The notes: generated by a model not told the origin, from the sequence alone. Positions 1-6,285 are shown, counted from the stretch's first letter. The stretch: DNA of 17,043 bases from Candidatus Collierbacteria bacterium CG_4_9_14_3_um_filter_43_16 (GCA_002789895.1 PFUC01000077.1:1-17043); one strand, 5' to 3'. Translations and numbers: made by a program.

Positions 1-32
1 CTATTTCTTACGATTTCACAAAAAGTGAAAAT

Positions 33-119
33 TGGCGGAGGAGGTGGGATTCGAACCCACGTAAGCCGAAGCCTGCACGCTTTCCAAGCGTGTGGAATGG
101 ACCACTATCCGACTCCTCC
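33..119 (-). tRNA. tRNA-Ser(GGA)
   Basis: Read on the minus strand, the acceptor stem GGAGGAG (113-119) pairs with CTCCTCC, followed by discriminator G and an encoded CCA (33-35). The anticodon stem CACGC/GCGTG encloses loop TTGGAAA, giving anticodon GGA (83-85), which reads UCU/UCC. A long variable arm and the T arm GTGGG-TTCGAAT-CCCAC complete a class II serine tRNA. The CCA may be chance, because most other tRNAs in the island lack it. Confidence 0.97.
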
Positions 120-135
120 GTCGAACCTGTATATT

Positions 136-885
136 TTACTCTAATCGATCCAAAGCCGCGAGTAATTCAAAAATCTCATTAATAACCACCGTTCTTGTTG
201 GTATCCCCCCTTGTCTATAGACAGACCACGGGCTAGGCAAGTACACTGTTCTGGCGCCCAATTCGTCCCCAGGTCGTACATCTCCCCCCAAACTATCACC
301 TACCACCAAACACCGCTCAGGAATTACTCCCAGTAGATCCATGCCTTTTTTCCAATCGTCTGCCCGTTTGTGTCCATTCTCGTCTACGATAATTACCTGA
401 TCAAAGTAATTCCAAAGTCCTAATCGATCCAATTTATATTTTGTCCACTCTACGTTCGCATGGGTTACTAATCCCATCTTAACCCCGCTCTCCTTCAATA
501 TTTTCAACATTGTTCTTACTCCCGTCCTCATTCTGGGTTCAATACTGTAAATATTTATCAAAATATCCAAATTATCCACAATTTCTTTTTCCCCACGATC
601 AAAATGTTTTGCCAATTTTTCTACCACTGCCTCCCACCTTTTTGGATTTACCCTCATGGATTTGTATTCTTCGTCGTTGATCTCTTGTAACGCATTCATT
701 AGTTCTTCCGTCTCAACTCCTATTTTCCCCGCCACTTCTATTGCATACATCTCCATAAATCTGATAAATATTTCGCTCGTGTAAATAAGAGTATCGTCCA
801 AATCAAACAAAACTCCATCAATCCCTAACTTACTCATCTTTTCTTTAATCTCAGCAAAGATTGGGTCTCTGTCCATTTCAATCAT
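136..885 (-). CDS. HAD-superfamily hydrolase (phosphoglycolate phosphatase-like)
   Basis: This is a cytoplasmic phosphatase of the haloacid dehalogenase superfamily, 249 aa from the chosen start. Motif I is FDLDDTL at about residues 27-33, with nucleophile D28 and acid/base D30. Motif II is LVTHA (T141), the conserved Lys is probably K173, and motif IV is VVGDSLGGD (D197, D202). The stretch between motifs I and II (about 35-120) is helical and fits a C1 cap, as in phosphoglycolate and pyrophosphate phosphatases; the substrate cannot be told. The frame stays open to 933, but that extension would run through tRNA-Arg(CCG), so the ATG at 883-885 is preferred. It lies 7 nt after a TAGAAT hexamer, suggesting a leaderless message. 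An ATG at 874-876 is the alternative. The stop lies 16 bp before tRNA-Ser(GGA). Confidence 0.9.
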   Translation of the reverse strand: MIEMDRDPIFAEIKEKMSKLGIDGVLFDLDDTLIYTSEIFIRFMEMYAIEVAGKIGVETEELMNALQEINDEEYKSMRVNPKRWEAVVEKLAKHFDRGEKEIVDNLDILINIYSIEPRMRTGVRTMLKILKESGVKMGLVTHANVEWTKYKLDRLGLWNYFDQVIIVDENGHKRADDWKKGMDLLGVIPERCLVVGDSLGGDVRPGDELGARTVYLPSPWSVYRQGGIPTRTVVINEIFELLAALDRLE

Positions 886-892
886 GCCCAAT

Positions 893-898
893 ATTCTA
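893..898 (-). promoter_or_regulatory. -10 box for the HAD gene, leaderless spacing
   Basis: Minus-strand TAGAAT (5 of 6 to TATAAT) ends 7 nt before the ATG, so transcription would begin at or next to the start codon. No convincing -35 box is seen. The site lies in the 21-bp gap after tRNA-Arg(CCG). Confidence 0.5.
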
Positions 899-906
899 CA
901 CTTTTG

Positions 907-980
907 TGTACCCGGTGCGATTCGAACGCACAACCACTTCCTTCGGAGGGAAGTACTCTATCCAGTTGAGCTACGGATAC
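907..980 (-). tRNA. tRNA-Arg(CCG)
   Basis: Acceptor stem GTATCCG/CGGGTAC with discriminator A at 907. The D arm is GCTC...GAGT-like. The anticodon stem CTTCC/GGAAG with loop CTCCGAA gives anticodon CCG, which reads CGG. T arm GTGCG-TTCGAAT-CGCAC. No CCA is encoded (ACAA follows). Confidence 0.96.
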
Positions 981-996
981 GTAATCTGCGGACCTG

Positions 997-1011
997 TCCG
1001 CCGTAGGCGGA
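997..1011 (-). repeat. Short GC hairpin at the 3' end of tRNA-Ser(CGA)
   Basis: A perfect 6-bp stem TCCGCC-GTA-GGCGGA overlaps the last bases of tRNA-Ser(CGA) and its 3' flank. It has no T run, so it is not a standard terminator. It could compete with the acceptor stem or mark a processing site. A partly similar string, CCGGTAGGCGGA, occurs near 10478-10491. Confidence 0.5.
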
Positions 1012-1089
1012 GGATACAGGGGTCGAACCTGTTAGAGCTTGCGCTCATTGGTTTTCGAAACCAACGCATTACCGTCCTGCCCATCCTCC
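1008..1089 (-). tRNA. tRNA-Ser(CGA)
   Basis: Acceptor GGAGGAT/ATCCTCC with discriminator G (1008). The anticodon stem TTGGT/ACCAA encloses loop TTCGAAA, anticodon CGA, which reads UCG. The variable arm GAGCGCAAGCTC and T arm ACAGG-TTCGACC-CCTGT are nearly the same as in tRNA-Ser(TGA) at 2388-2469, so the two are recent paralogues. No CCA is encoded. Confidence 0.96.
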
Positions 1090-1095
1090 AAAAAG

Positions 1096-1169
1096 TGAGC
1101 CCGGTGCGATTCGAACGCACGACCTATTGCTCCGCAAGCAATTGCTCTATCCAGCTGAGCTACGGACTC
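1096..1169 (-). tRNA. tRNA-Arg(GCG)
   Basis: Acceptor GAGTCCG/CGGGCTC with discriminator A (1096). D stem GCTC/GAGC. The anticodon stem ATTGC/GCAAT encloses loop TTGCGGA, so the anticodon is GCG (1133-1135), which reads CGC and CGU. Most bacteria use ACG here, edited to ICG by TadA. The T arm GTGCG-TTCGAAT-CGCAC is identical to that of tRNA-Arg(CCG). The next tRNA starts only 6 nt downstream, so they are probably cotranscribed. No CCA is encoded. Confidence 0.95.
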
Positions 1170-1214
1170 ATACACGAACAAACACTTATTTTACCATCTA
1201 CGGGGCATTTTTCC

Positions 1215-1721
1215 TCACTCCAAAGGCATTTTCTCCCCCACCCACTTCAAGGCCCGGTCGACCCAAGTCACGGGCGGTTCCTGGAAAATTACTCTTTCCA
1301 GCATCAGATTCTTCAATTCTTCCTCTATTTTCGGGTCGATCACTACCACCAGATGCCACGGTACCGCCACCAAATTTATCCTTAACAGCCGGGTACTCCA
1401 TTTGGTTTCAAACCAAAAAGATGTCATCTCTTCGTAGCGGTACGTCTTATCAAAAGACTTCAGACCCCAAGAAGTCAGCGTCGATGTTATCATGCTCGGT
1501 TTCGATTTAGCCATCGCCCAGAGCATAAACACCAGTGCCCAGATCACCACCACCAGCATGACACCTTCAATAAAATAGAAAATAATCGACACCAAAAAGG
1601 CAATTACAATCACCGAACTATAAAACTCCTTACTCCAAACCTTGTGAGGCCGATCATATGCCTCAAACTCCAACAATATCTTTTCACTTAAATCCCTTAT
1701 TTCTATATCTTCTGTAGCCAC
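1215..1721 (-). CDS. Two-helix membrane protein with a PH-like C-terminal region (hypothetical)
   Basis: A 168-aa protein with an acidic N-terminus, two adjacent hydrophobic helices (about residues 34-51 and 53-70) forming a hairpin, and a cytoplasmic C-terminal half. That half has alternating beta-like strands (ITSTLTSWGLKSF, YRYEEMTSFWFE, HLVVVID) and reads like a small PH-type domain, as in bacterial two-helix/PH membrane proteins. This is pattern recognition, not a firm family match. The start codon is GTG at 1719-1721, 5 nt after an extended -10 (TGC TAAGAT). It is transcribed toward the tRNA-Arg(GCG) gene. Function unknown. Confidence 0.8.
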   Translation of the reverse strand: MATEDIEIRDLSEKILLEFEAYDRPHKVWSKEFYSSVIVIAFLVSIIFYFIEGVMLVVVIWALVFMLWAMAKSKPSMITSTLTSWGLKSFDKTYRYEEMTSFWFETKWSTRLLRINLVAVPWHLVVVIDPKIEEELKNLMLERVIFQEPPVTWVDRALKWVGEKMPLE

Positions 1722-1726
1722 AATTC

Positions 1727-1735
1727 ATCTTAGCA
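1727..1735 (-). promoter_or_regulatory. Extended -10 for the 1215-1721 gene
   Basis: Minus-strand TGC-TAAGAT ends 5 nt before the GTG start, again leaving little or no room for a leader. Confidence 0.4.
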
Positions 1736-1752
1736 TAGGAGACCACTCAATT

Positions 1753-1812
1753 TGGCGGAGGAGGCCGGATTCGAACCGACAAGCGCTTTCGCGCGTCAGT
1801 TTAGTAAACTGA
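1753..1812 (-). pseudogene. tRNA 3' half (Ser-like), 5' half missing
   Basis: On the minus strand there is a complete tRNA 3' portion: anticodon arm TCAGT-TTACTAA-ACTGA (1796-1812), variable hairpin GCGC-GAAA-GCGC (1784-1794), T arm GTCGG-TTCGAAT-CCGGC (1764-1780), acceptor 3' strand CTCCTCC (1757-1763), discriminator G and CCA (1753-1755). A GGAGGAG partner for the acceptor stem is not found upstream, where the reading frame of the HTH/WCEG gene continues instead and ends with TAA inside the anticodon loop. The discriminator G and long variable arm fit a serine tRNA. It may be an attachment-site remnant or a tRNA gene cut by insertion. The anticodon arm is a perfect palindrome, so the apparent anticodon ACT should not be trusted. 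Confidence 0.65.
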
Positions 1813-2345
1813 TGCTGTACCATTGTAGACATGACGATATCTAGTTCCTTTCTTTACAGTTATATGAGGTTTTACAAACTGAGAAATTGGTATGTCTAAT
1901 ATATGAGACCAGTAATCCACTGATTTATTGACATTATGAGTAGTGTGGAGCTGAAGCATTACTCTGAATTTATTTTCTACCAGTTCTCCATAGAAAGCCT
2001 TCCGCATGAGTTTTATAAAAACTACTTGCATATTTTCGTCACTACAGACAAATTCTATCCTGTTCGTGCCTGGATATTTAGCTCCTTCACACCAATAAAG
2101 CATAGCCAACAAAACTTTTGCAATATTTTTGTTTAGATCAAAATGATCTTATCAAACTCATACAAAGATTGACGAGTTCTTTCTTGGCGGGTAACAGGTT
2201 TTTCGAGTGTATCAAAAACAGTCGATTTTCTGCACCAACGACTGATATTCGTAGCATCCTGATGTAACATCTCGACAATTTCACACTTTCTAAGTCCTGA
2301 TTTGAAAAGCTCTTGCACATACTCAACCAAGTTTCTGTCTCTCAT
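1801..2345 (-). pseudogene. HTH plus 'YWCEG' DNA-binding/endonuclease-like gene, frameshifted
   Basis: Two overlapping minus-strand frames make one protein. The first (2345 to 2133) has an HTH: GLRKCEIVEMLHQDATNISRWCRK. The second (up to 1801) has LLAMLYWCEGAKYPG, then SDENMQVVFIKLM, QLHTTHNVNKSVDYWS, IPISQF and YNGTASVY. I know this order (resolvase-like HTH, YWxEGxK, 'NSDP'-like, YW...IP..QF, YGTC-like end) from CPR and actinobacterial hypothetical proteins; the second half resembles compact LAGLIDADG-type folds, but that link is tentative. The first frame stops at 2133-2135. The second is open from about 2150, so a -1 shift or one lost T at the TTTT run near 2144 (ATCATTTTGATC) joins them. 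It could be a decayed gene, a programmed shift or a sequence error. The start ATG at 2343-2345 follows a strong promoter. Confidence 0.7.
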
Positions 2346-2350
2346 AATTA

Positions 2351-2379
2351 ATACTAACAAAACCCGAATATAATGTCAA
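2351..2379 (-). promoter_or_regulatory. Sigma70-type promoter for the HTH/WCEG gene
   Basis: Minus-strand TTGACA (2374-2379, perfect), a 17-nt spacer and TAGTAT (2351-2356) preceded by TGT, an extended -10. The -10 ends 5 nt before the ATG, so the transcript would be leaderless. This is one of the two best promoters in the window. Confidence 0.65.
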
Positions 2380-2387
2380 ATTAAAGG

Positions 2388-2469
2388 CGGAGAGCACAGG
2401 GGTCGAACCTGTTAGAGCTTGCGCTCATCAGTTTTCAAGACTGACGCATTACCGTCCTGCCCGCTCTCC
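2388..2469 (-). tRNA. tRNA-Ser(TGA)
   Basis: Acceptor GGAGAGC/GCTCTCC, discriminator G (2388). The anticodon stem TCAGT/ACTGA with loop CTTGAAA gives anticodon TGA, which reads UCA and probably UCG/UCU by wobble. Variable and T arms match tRNA-Ser(CGA). No CCA is encoded. Confidence 0.96.
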
Positions 2470-2472
2470 GAG

Positions 2473-2530
2473 AACTCTATTTTATCATTTGTGAGGCTAG
2501 GAAACCGAGAATAGCTGTTAAAATAGAGTT
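2473..2530. promoter_or_regulatory. Symmetric divergent tRNA promoter (12-bp inverted repeat)
   Basis: AACTCTATTTTA (2473-2484) and TAAAATAGAGTT (2519-2530) form a perfect 12-bp inverted repeat with a 34-bp centre, between the divergent tRNA-Ser(TGA) and tRNA-Ser(GCT) genes. Each arm contains a TAAAAT -10 box facing its own tRNA, 9-10 nt before the mature 5' end. The arms are therefore probably two mirror-image promoters rather than a hairpin. No clear -35 boxes are seen. Confidence 0.6.
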
Positions 2531-2534
2531 TGTT

Positions 2535-2618
2535 GGAGGCGTCCGATAGTGGTTATTCGAGCAGGTTGCTAACCTGCGGCCTAACAAGGCCCCGTGGGTT
2601 CGAATCCCACCGCCTCCG
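2535..2618 (+). tRNA. tRNA-Ser(GCT)
   Basis: Acceptor GGAGGCG/CGCCTCC with discriminator G (2618). The anticodon stem GCAGG/CCTGC with loop TTGCTAA gives anticodon GCT, which reads AGU/AGC. Variable arm GGCCTAACAAGGCC, T arm GTGGG-TTCGAAT-CCCAC. No full CCA is encoded (GCAACA follows). Confidence 0.97.
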
Positions 2619-2655
2619 CAACAGACATACTATTCTAAAATGAGCACACAACAAT

Positions 2656-3135
2656 ATGCCAAACATAAGAAAAAATAACCTTTACGTAAAGATCGGGCTT
2701 TTCTTGGGAGGTTTCCTCGTTCTCCTTTTTCTAACGCTTTATTCGGTTCCTAATTATGTTACGAACTTGAACGGTTCATGCATTTTATTACCCAAACCTT
2801 ACAAGACAATGTTGGGGCTACCATGGAAAACACCAGTGTGTGAATATACCGGAATTGTATGGGGGCCTTCAGTTTTGGAAAGCCTACAAAATTGGAAATG
2901 TACTATTGACGAAAAAGGATTTTGCTTCTTATACGGAAATTGTGGGGATATTCCTTGTCGCCCAAAAGATACCACAGGAGGTTACCAAACCGATACCGTT
3001 AAGATACAAAAACTAATTGATCAAGGATGTCAAACCTATTCTGATGGATGTAATCACTGTTATAAAACAAGGGACGGCTACTCGTGTACCATAATGAGGT
3101 GTTTTGAAATGCGTGAACCAAGTTGTCTCGACTAG
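2656..3135 (+). CDS. Cysteine-rich exported or membrane-anchored protein (hypothetical)
   Basis: A 159-aa protein with one hydrophobic N-terminal helix (residues 11-30) after a basic KNNLYVK segment, serving as signal anchor or uncleaved signal. The exterior part has 12 cysteines (42, 62, 82, 90, 96, 101, 125, 132, 135, 144, 149, 157), an even number that suggests a disulfide-bonded fold. The C-terminal block YSDGCNHCYKTRDGYSC with a following MRC resembles the CxxxxDGCNxC...CTxMxC motif of small secreted Cys-rich domains. I cannot name the family. It follows tRNA-Ser(GCT) by 37 bp on the same strand and may be read from the same promoter; a TAAAAT at 2636-2641 is another possible -10. No Shine-Dalgarno is seen. 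It converges on the transporter operon with a 21-bp gap. Confidence 0.75.
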   Translation: MPNIRKNNLYVKIGLFLGGFLVLLFLTLYSVPNYVTNLNGSCILLPKPYKTMLGLPWKTPVCEYTGIVWGPSVLESLQNWKCTIDEKGFCFLYGNCGDIPCRPKDTTGGYQTDTVKIQKLIDQGCQTYSDGCNHCYKTRDGYSCTIMRCFEMREPSCLD

Positions 3136-3156
3136 ATCTTCTAATTATTCCTCACT

Positions 3157-3954
3157 CTATCTCCTTCTAATCGCCAAGGAAACTCCGAATACAAACAACG
3201 AAACTAAAACGATTGTCCCACCGGTAGATAAATCCAGATAAAACGAAGAAAAAATTCCCACTACTACCGAAAACAAAGATACCAGTTCGGCTATCATTAT
3301 CGTCCTGATAAAACTCCTTCGAAATTGCAGAGCTGTCACTACCGGTATTACCATCAATGCCGATATCAGCAATACTCCTACAATAGGAATCGACAAAGAT
3401 ACTGTTAACGCCGCTAAGACAATAAGGCATGTATTAATGAATCTCGTCGGAATACCATTCACCTGAGCCGACTCTTCATCAAAAGTAATAAAAACAAGTT
3501 CTTTATAAAAGATAAATATCACCATCATCACCACTACTCCCAAAGCACCGATAATGTAAAGATCGGTTTGACTTACAGTTACTATTGATCCAAACAGATA
3601 ATTCAATAAGCCCACATTGAAACCATGGGCTAAGCTAATCAGCACTACAGCCAAAGCCAAACTACCAGATAGAAAAATCGCCAAAGCCGACTCTCCATAT
3701 ATTTTCTTAGAAATCCTGAGCCTTTCTATCACCACCGAAGACAAAATCGTCGACACCATCGCCGTCAAAATAGGATTAATTTCTAACAAAAAACCAATCG
3801 AGATCCCAGCGAGTGATACGTGGGCAAGAGTATCAGCGATTAAAGAATAACGTCTCAAGACTAAGAATATACCGATCAGAGGAGCAATCAGTCCAATAAT
3901 GATCCCGGCCTCAAGGCCTCGAATCGCAAAACCGTATTGGAATAGATCAAGCAT
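3157..3954 (-). CDS. znuB: Zinc/manganese ABC transporter permease (ABC-3 family)
   Basis: This is the membrane channel of a ZnuABC/MntABC-type importer. The sequence opens with MLDLFQYGFAIRGLEAG, followed by LIAPLIGIFLVLRRYSLIAD and LAHVSLAGI, the signature of ABC-3 permeases, and contains about eight hydrophobic helices. The start at ATG 3952-3954 is chosen because it matches the usual N-terminus of the family and sits in ATGCTTGA, overlapping the ATPase stop by 8 nt, which implies translational coupling. The frame is open upstream to 4035, but that part is unlike the family. It is the third gene of the operon and ends 22 bp from the convergent Cys-rich gene. The metal is judged zinc from the binding protein, not from this subunit. 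Confidence 0.93.
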   Translation of the reverse strand: MLDLFQYGFAIRGLEAGIIIGLIAPLIGIFLVLRRYSLIADTLAHVSLAGISIGFLLEINPILTAMVSTILSSVVIERLRISKKIYGESALAIFLSGSLALAVVLISLAHGFNVGLLNYLFGSIVTVSQTDLYIIGALGVVVMMVIFIFYKELVFITFDEESAQVNGIPTRFINTCLIVLAALTVSLSIPIVGVLLISALMVIPVVTALQFRRSFIRTIMIAELVSLFSVVVGIFSSFYLDLSTGGTIVLVSLFVFGVSLAIRRR

Positions 3955-4708
3955 GTTTGTGGTGATGAATAAATTTATTGTCTCCATAGAGTTTTTCCAA
4001 GTCGCCTTTGCTGAAGTTTTTAGGGTTGTTGTCATAGCTCAAACTTCTGTTCACAAAAGCAATTTCCGTTACCTCATTCACTACCGCCTCAATATCGTGC
4101 GAGACAAACACCAACGTCAGTTCCAGTTCACGGTTCAGTCTTTTCAACAGTTGATAAAACTGATCTTGAGCCATTACATCAACCCCAGCCATCGGTTCGT
4201 CCAGAAAAATAACCTCCGGTTGTCCCGCCAGGGCTCTTGCAATAAATATTCTTTGTTGTTGACCTCCGGAAAGATCTCCAATGATTCTATCTCTGAATTC
4301 GTACATTTCCACCTGTCTGAGAGCTTCATTAATTATTCTTTTATCTTCTTTGGTCAAAGACTTAAACAATCCTAATTTGCCATATCTGCCCATCGCTACT
4401 ACTTCGAATACGGTTGCTGGAAAGTTAACATCGAAATTAATTACTTTCTGGGGTACATATCCAATCCTGGACCACTCTTTGAAATCATGGATATCCTGAC
4501 CAAACATTTTTATGGTTCCTTTAGATGAAGACAAAAGCCTTAGCATTATCTTAATTAGCGTCGTTTTTCCGCCACCATTTGGTCCAATTATTCCCAAATA
4601 ATCCCCTTTGTGAATATTTAGGTAGACATTCTCTAGGACCAAGTTCTCGTTATAAGCAAACGATACTCCCTCAACTTCAATTATATTATTTGTATGATCT
4701 ACCGGCAT
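3947..4708 (-). CDS. znuC: Zinc/manganese ABC transporter ATP-binding protein
   Basis: A 253-aa ABC ATPase with every motif in place: Walker A GPNGGGKTT (42-50), Q-loop Q87, signature LSGGQ (146-150), Walker B VIFLDE (166-171), D-loop region MAGVD and switch histidine H204 in FVSHD. It powers metal import with the permease and binding protein. The C-terminus is unusual, FIHHHKHA, a short histidine-rich tail that could bind metal. The ATG at 4706-4708 overlaps the end of the binding-protein gene by 10 nt. There is no Shine-Dalgarno, so translation probably depends on coupling. Confidence 0.95.
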   Translation of the reverse strand: MPVDHTNNIIEVEGVSFAYNENLVLENVYLNIHKGDYLGIIGPNGGGKTTLIKIMLRLLSSSKGTIKMFGQDIHDFKEWSRIGYVPQKVINFDVNFPATVFEVVAMGRYGKLGLFKSLTKEDKRIINEALRQVEMYEFRDRIIGDLSGGQQQRIFIARALAGQPEVIFLDEPMAGVDVMAQDQFYQLLKRLNRELELTLVFVSHDIEAVVNEVTEIAFVNRSLSYDNNPKNFSKGDLEKLYGDNKFIHHHKHA

Positions 4709-5592
4709 TCAAGTGCTATCCGTAAATTTGATAAATTTTCCTCCATCAGGGTTAAGTAATTTTTTCCTTCTGCAATATCATTATTACTTATTCCTTCGAT
4801 CGGGTCCAATACTAAAATTTTTGCCCCAACCTCCTCTGCCACTGTTTCGGCTAATCTAGGGCTTACCAGTCTCTCAAAGAAAATGTATTTAATTCCATCT
4901 CTTCGGGCAATCTTGGCCACTTCCGTCAATTGTTTTATCGAAGGCTCTTCATCGGGAGACAAGCCAGCTACCGCCACCTGTTTCAACCCAAATTCACTAG
5001 TCAGATAGCCAAAAGCCGCATGAGAAGTAATAATTTCCTGGCCTCGACAATCGATCAGTCCCTTTCTGTATTTCTCTGTTAATCTATCAAGTTTGCTTTC
5101 TAAAATTCTTTCGTTATCTGAATAGTAATTAATATTGTCCGGGTCAATTTGCACCAACCCTGCAAGTATTGCTTGAGCTTCCTGTTTGAAGAGCTTCGGT
5201 GATAACCAAACATGGGTATCATTCCCTTTCACCAATCCTTGAGAAGCTTCCACTATCAATACATTTTTCAACTCGTTTTTTATCTTTTCTCCCCATGCTT
5301 CGAATTTTCCCCCATTAAGAATCAATAGCTTTGCTTTCTGAATTTCCGCCATATCCCTGGCTGTCGGCTCATAATCGTGAGGTTCTATCCCTGTCGGAGT
5401 AATGTTGCTAACCACGATCATTTCTTTACCTATCTCACCTGCCAGAAAATACAAAGGATAGAACGATGTCACCACAGAAATCCTCGTTGTCTCCACTTTT
5501 ACCATCCGTCCGGAAATTATTTGACGTACCCCCATACCCACAATTAAAAATACAAAAACCAAAATCAATCCCAAAATAAAATCCCGTTTCAC
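4699..5592 (-). CDS. znuA: Zinc-type substrate-binding protein of an ABC importer (ZnuA-like)
   Basis: A 297-aa cluster A-I metal-binding protein. Residues 6-27 are a hydrophobic helix with no lipobox cysteine, so it is probably membrane-anchored by that helix rather than being a lipoprotein. The expected ligands are visible: H72 in EPHDYEPT, H127 in DTHVWLSP, H191 in TSHAAFGYL and D263 in LDPIEG. Three His plus Asp fits zinc better than manganese, whose proteins usually have Glu at the third site. The His-rich loop of many ZnuA proteins is absent. The start is GTG at 5590-5592, 7 nt after TACAAT, which predicts a leaderless transcript. It begins 18 bp after comF and leads the three-gene importer operon. 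Confidence 0.93.
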   Translation of the reverse strand: MKRDFILGLILVFVFLIVGMGVRQIISGRMVKVETTRISVVTSFYPLYFLAGEIGKEMIVVSNITPTGIEPHDYEPTARDMAEIQKAKLLILNGGKFEAWGEKIKNELKNVLIVEASQGLVKGNDTHVWLSPKLFKQEAQAILAGLVQIDPDNINYYSDNERILESKLDRLTEKYRKGLIDCRGQEIITSHAAFGYLTSEFGLKQVAVAGLSPDEEPSIKQLTEVAKIARRDGIKYIFFERLVSPRLAETVAEEVGAKILVLDPIEGISNNDIAEGKNYLTLMEENLSNLRIALECR

Positions 5593-5599
5593 AACTTAT

Positions 5600-5605
5600 A
5601 TTGTA
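5600..5605 (-). promoter_or_regulatory. -10 box for the zinc importer operon
   Basis: Minus-strand TACAAT (5 of 6) ends 7 nt before the GTG start of the binding-protein gene. It lies in the 18-bp gap after the comF stop. No obvious Zur-type palindrome is visible. Confidence 0.5.
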
Positions 5606-5610
5606 AACGT

Positions 5611-6285
5611 TTAGTGAGCAAGTGCCAGCCCCCACACCACCTCCGCCCCTGCTTTTTTCAACACTTTGGTACATTCTCTCATATCTGCTCCACTTGTAAA
5701 AACATCATCCACCAACAATATCTTCTTTCCCTTGATATCTGACTTCTGGAATCTACAATCTGCGACAAAAGCGTTTTCTATGTTCTTTTGTCGCTCTTCC
5801 CTCGTTTTCATTAACGCCTGCTGCTTTGTATTTTTCATTCTTGCCAGAACATTCTCCACCGGAACCATTAACTTTGAACCAATAACCTTTCCCAGTTCTT
5901 CCGCTTGATTAAATCCCCTCCAATTTTCTCTGTAAAAATATAAAGGCACCGGCACAAGAAAGTCAAAATTAACACCCGTTTCAAAAGTAAAATTATTCAA
6001 CACCACACCCATCAACCCGCGATTAAACCCGTACTTGATGCTATCCACCACTGCCCGAGCAACGGGTTCCTGATATTCATATATGGCAATCAATCCATCC
6101 ATACCATGTCTAGTTCTACATTTTGGATGGGTCCATCCCATGAGAGATTCCTCTCCGCACATCGGGCATATTTGCTCGACAAAATCAAGTCTCTCCTGAC
6201 ACCCTTTACACAAAAAACTTCCCCAAACCCCGCATCCAACACATGTTTTTGGAAAAATGAAGTCGATTGTCGCCTCCCGAATCAT
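5611..6285 (-). CDS. comF: ComF family phosphoribosyltransferase-like protein
   Basis: A 224-aa protein with an N-terminal zinc-finger region, cysteines CVGC (15, 18), CKGC (26, 29), CPMC (40, 43) and C56. It is followed by a phosphoribosyltransferase domain whose PRPP loop is ILLVDDVFTSGAD (189-201). LVPVPLYFYRENWRGFNQAEEL is the family's conserved centre. ComFC works in DNA uptake during natural transformation, and CPR cells usually keep competence genes. The ATG at 6283-6285 is used because the family begins close to the first finger; it lies 6 nt after TACATT. The frame is open upstream to 6351, but that would run through the divergent smpB promoter and start. Confidence 0.93.
   Translation of the reverse strand: MIREATIDFIFPKTCVGCGVWGSFLCKGCQERLDFVEQICPMCGEESLMGWTHPKCRTRHGMDGLIAIYEYQEPVARAVVDSIKYGFNRGLMGVVLNNFTFETGVNFDFLVPVPLYFYRENWRGFNQAEELGKVIGSKLMVPVENVLARMKNTKQQALMKTREERQKNIENAFVADCRFQKSDIKGKKILLVDDVFTSGADMRECTKVLKKAGAEVVWGLALAH

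Noticed and set aside
886..933. Upstream extension of the HAD protein
   Set aside because: It would overlap the 3' end of tRNA-Arg(CCG) and lacks similarity to the family.
861..1385. Long plus-strand open frame
   Set aside because: It runs antisense through three tRNA genes and the HAD start; the peptide is low-complexity and has no protein-like features.
1753..1838. Intact tRNA-Ser(ACT) with a D arm from the TCTACAATGGTACAGC-like stretch
   Set aside because: The D-loop look is good (ACAATGGTA), but the D stem does not pair and no 5' acceptor strand complements CTCCTCC. The same bases encode the conserved end of the WCEG protein.
3955..4035. Longer N-terminus of the zinc permease
   Set aside because: It overlaps the ATPase by 89 nt and is unlike ABC-3 permeases, whose normal start fits ATG 3954.
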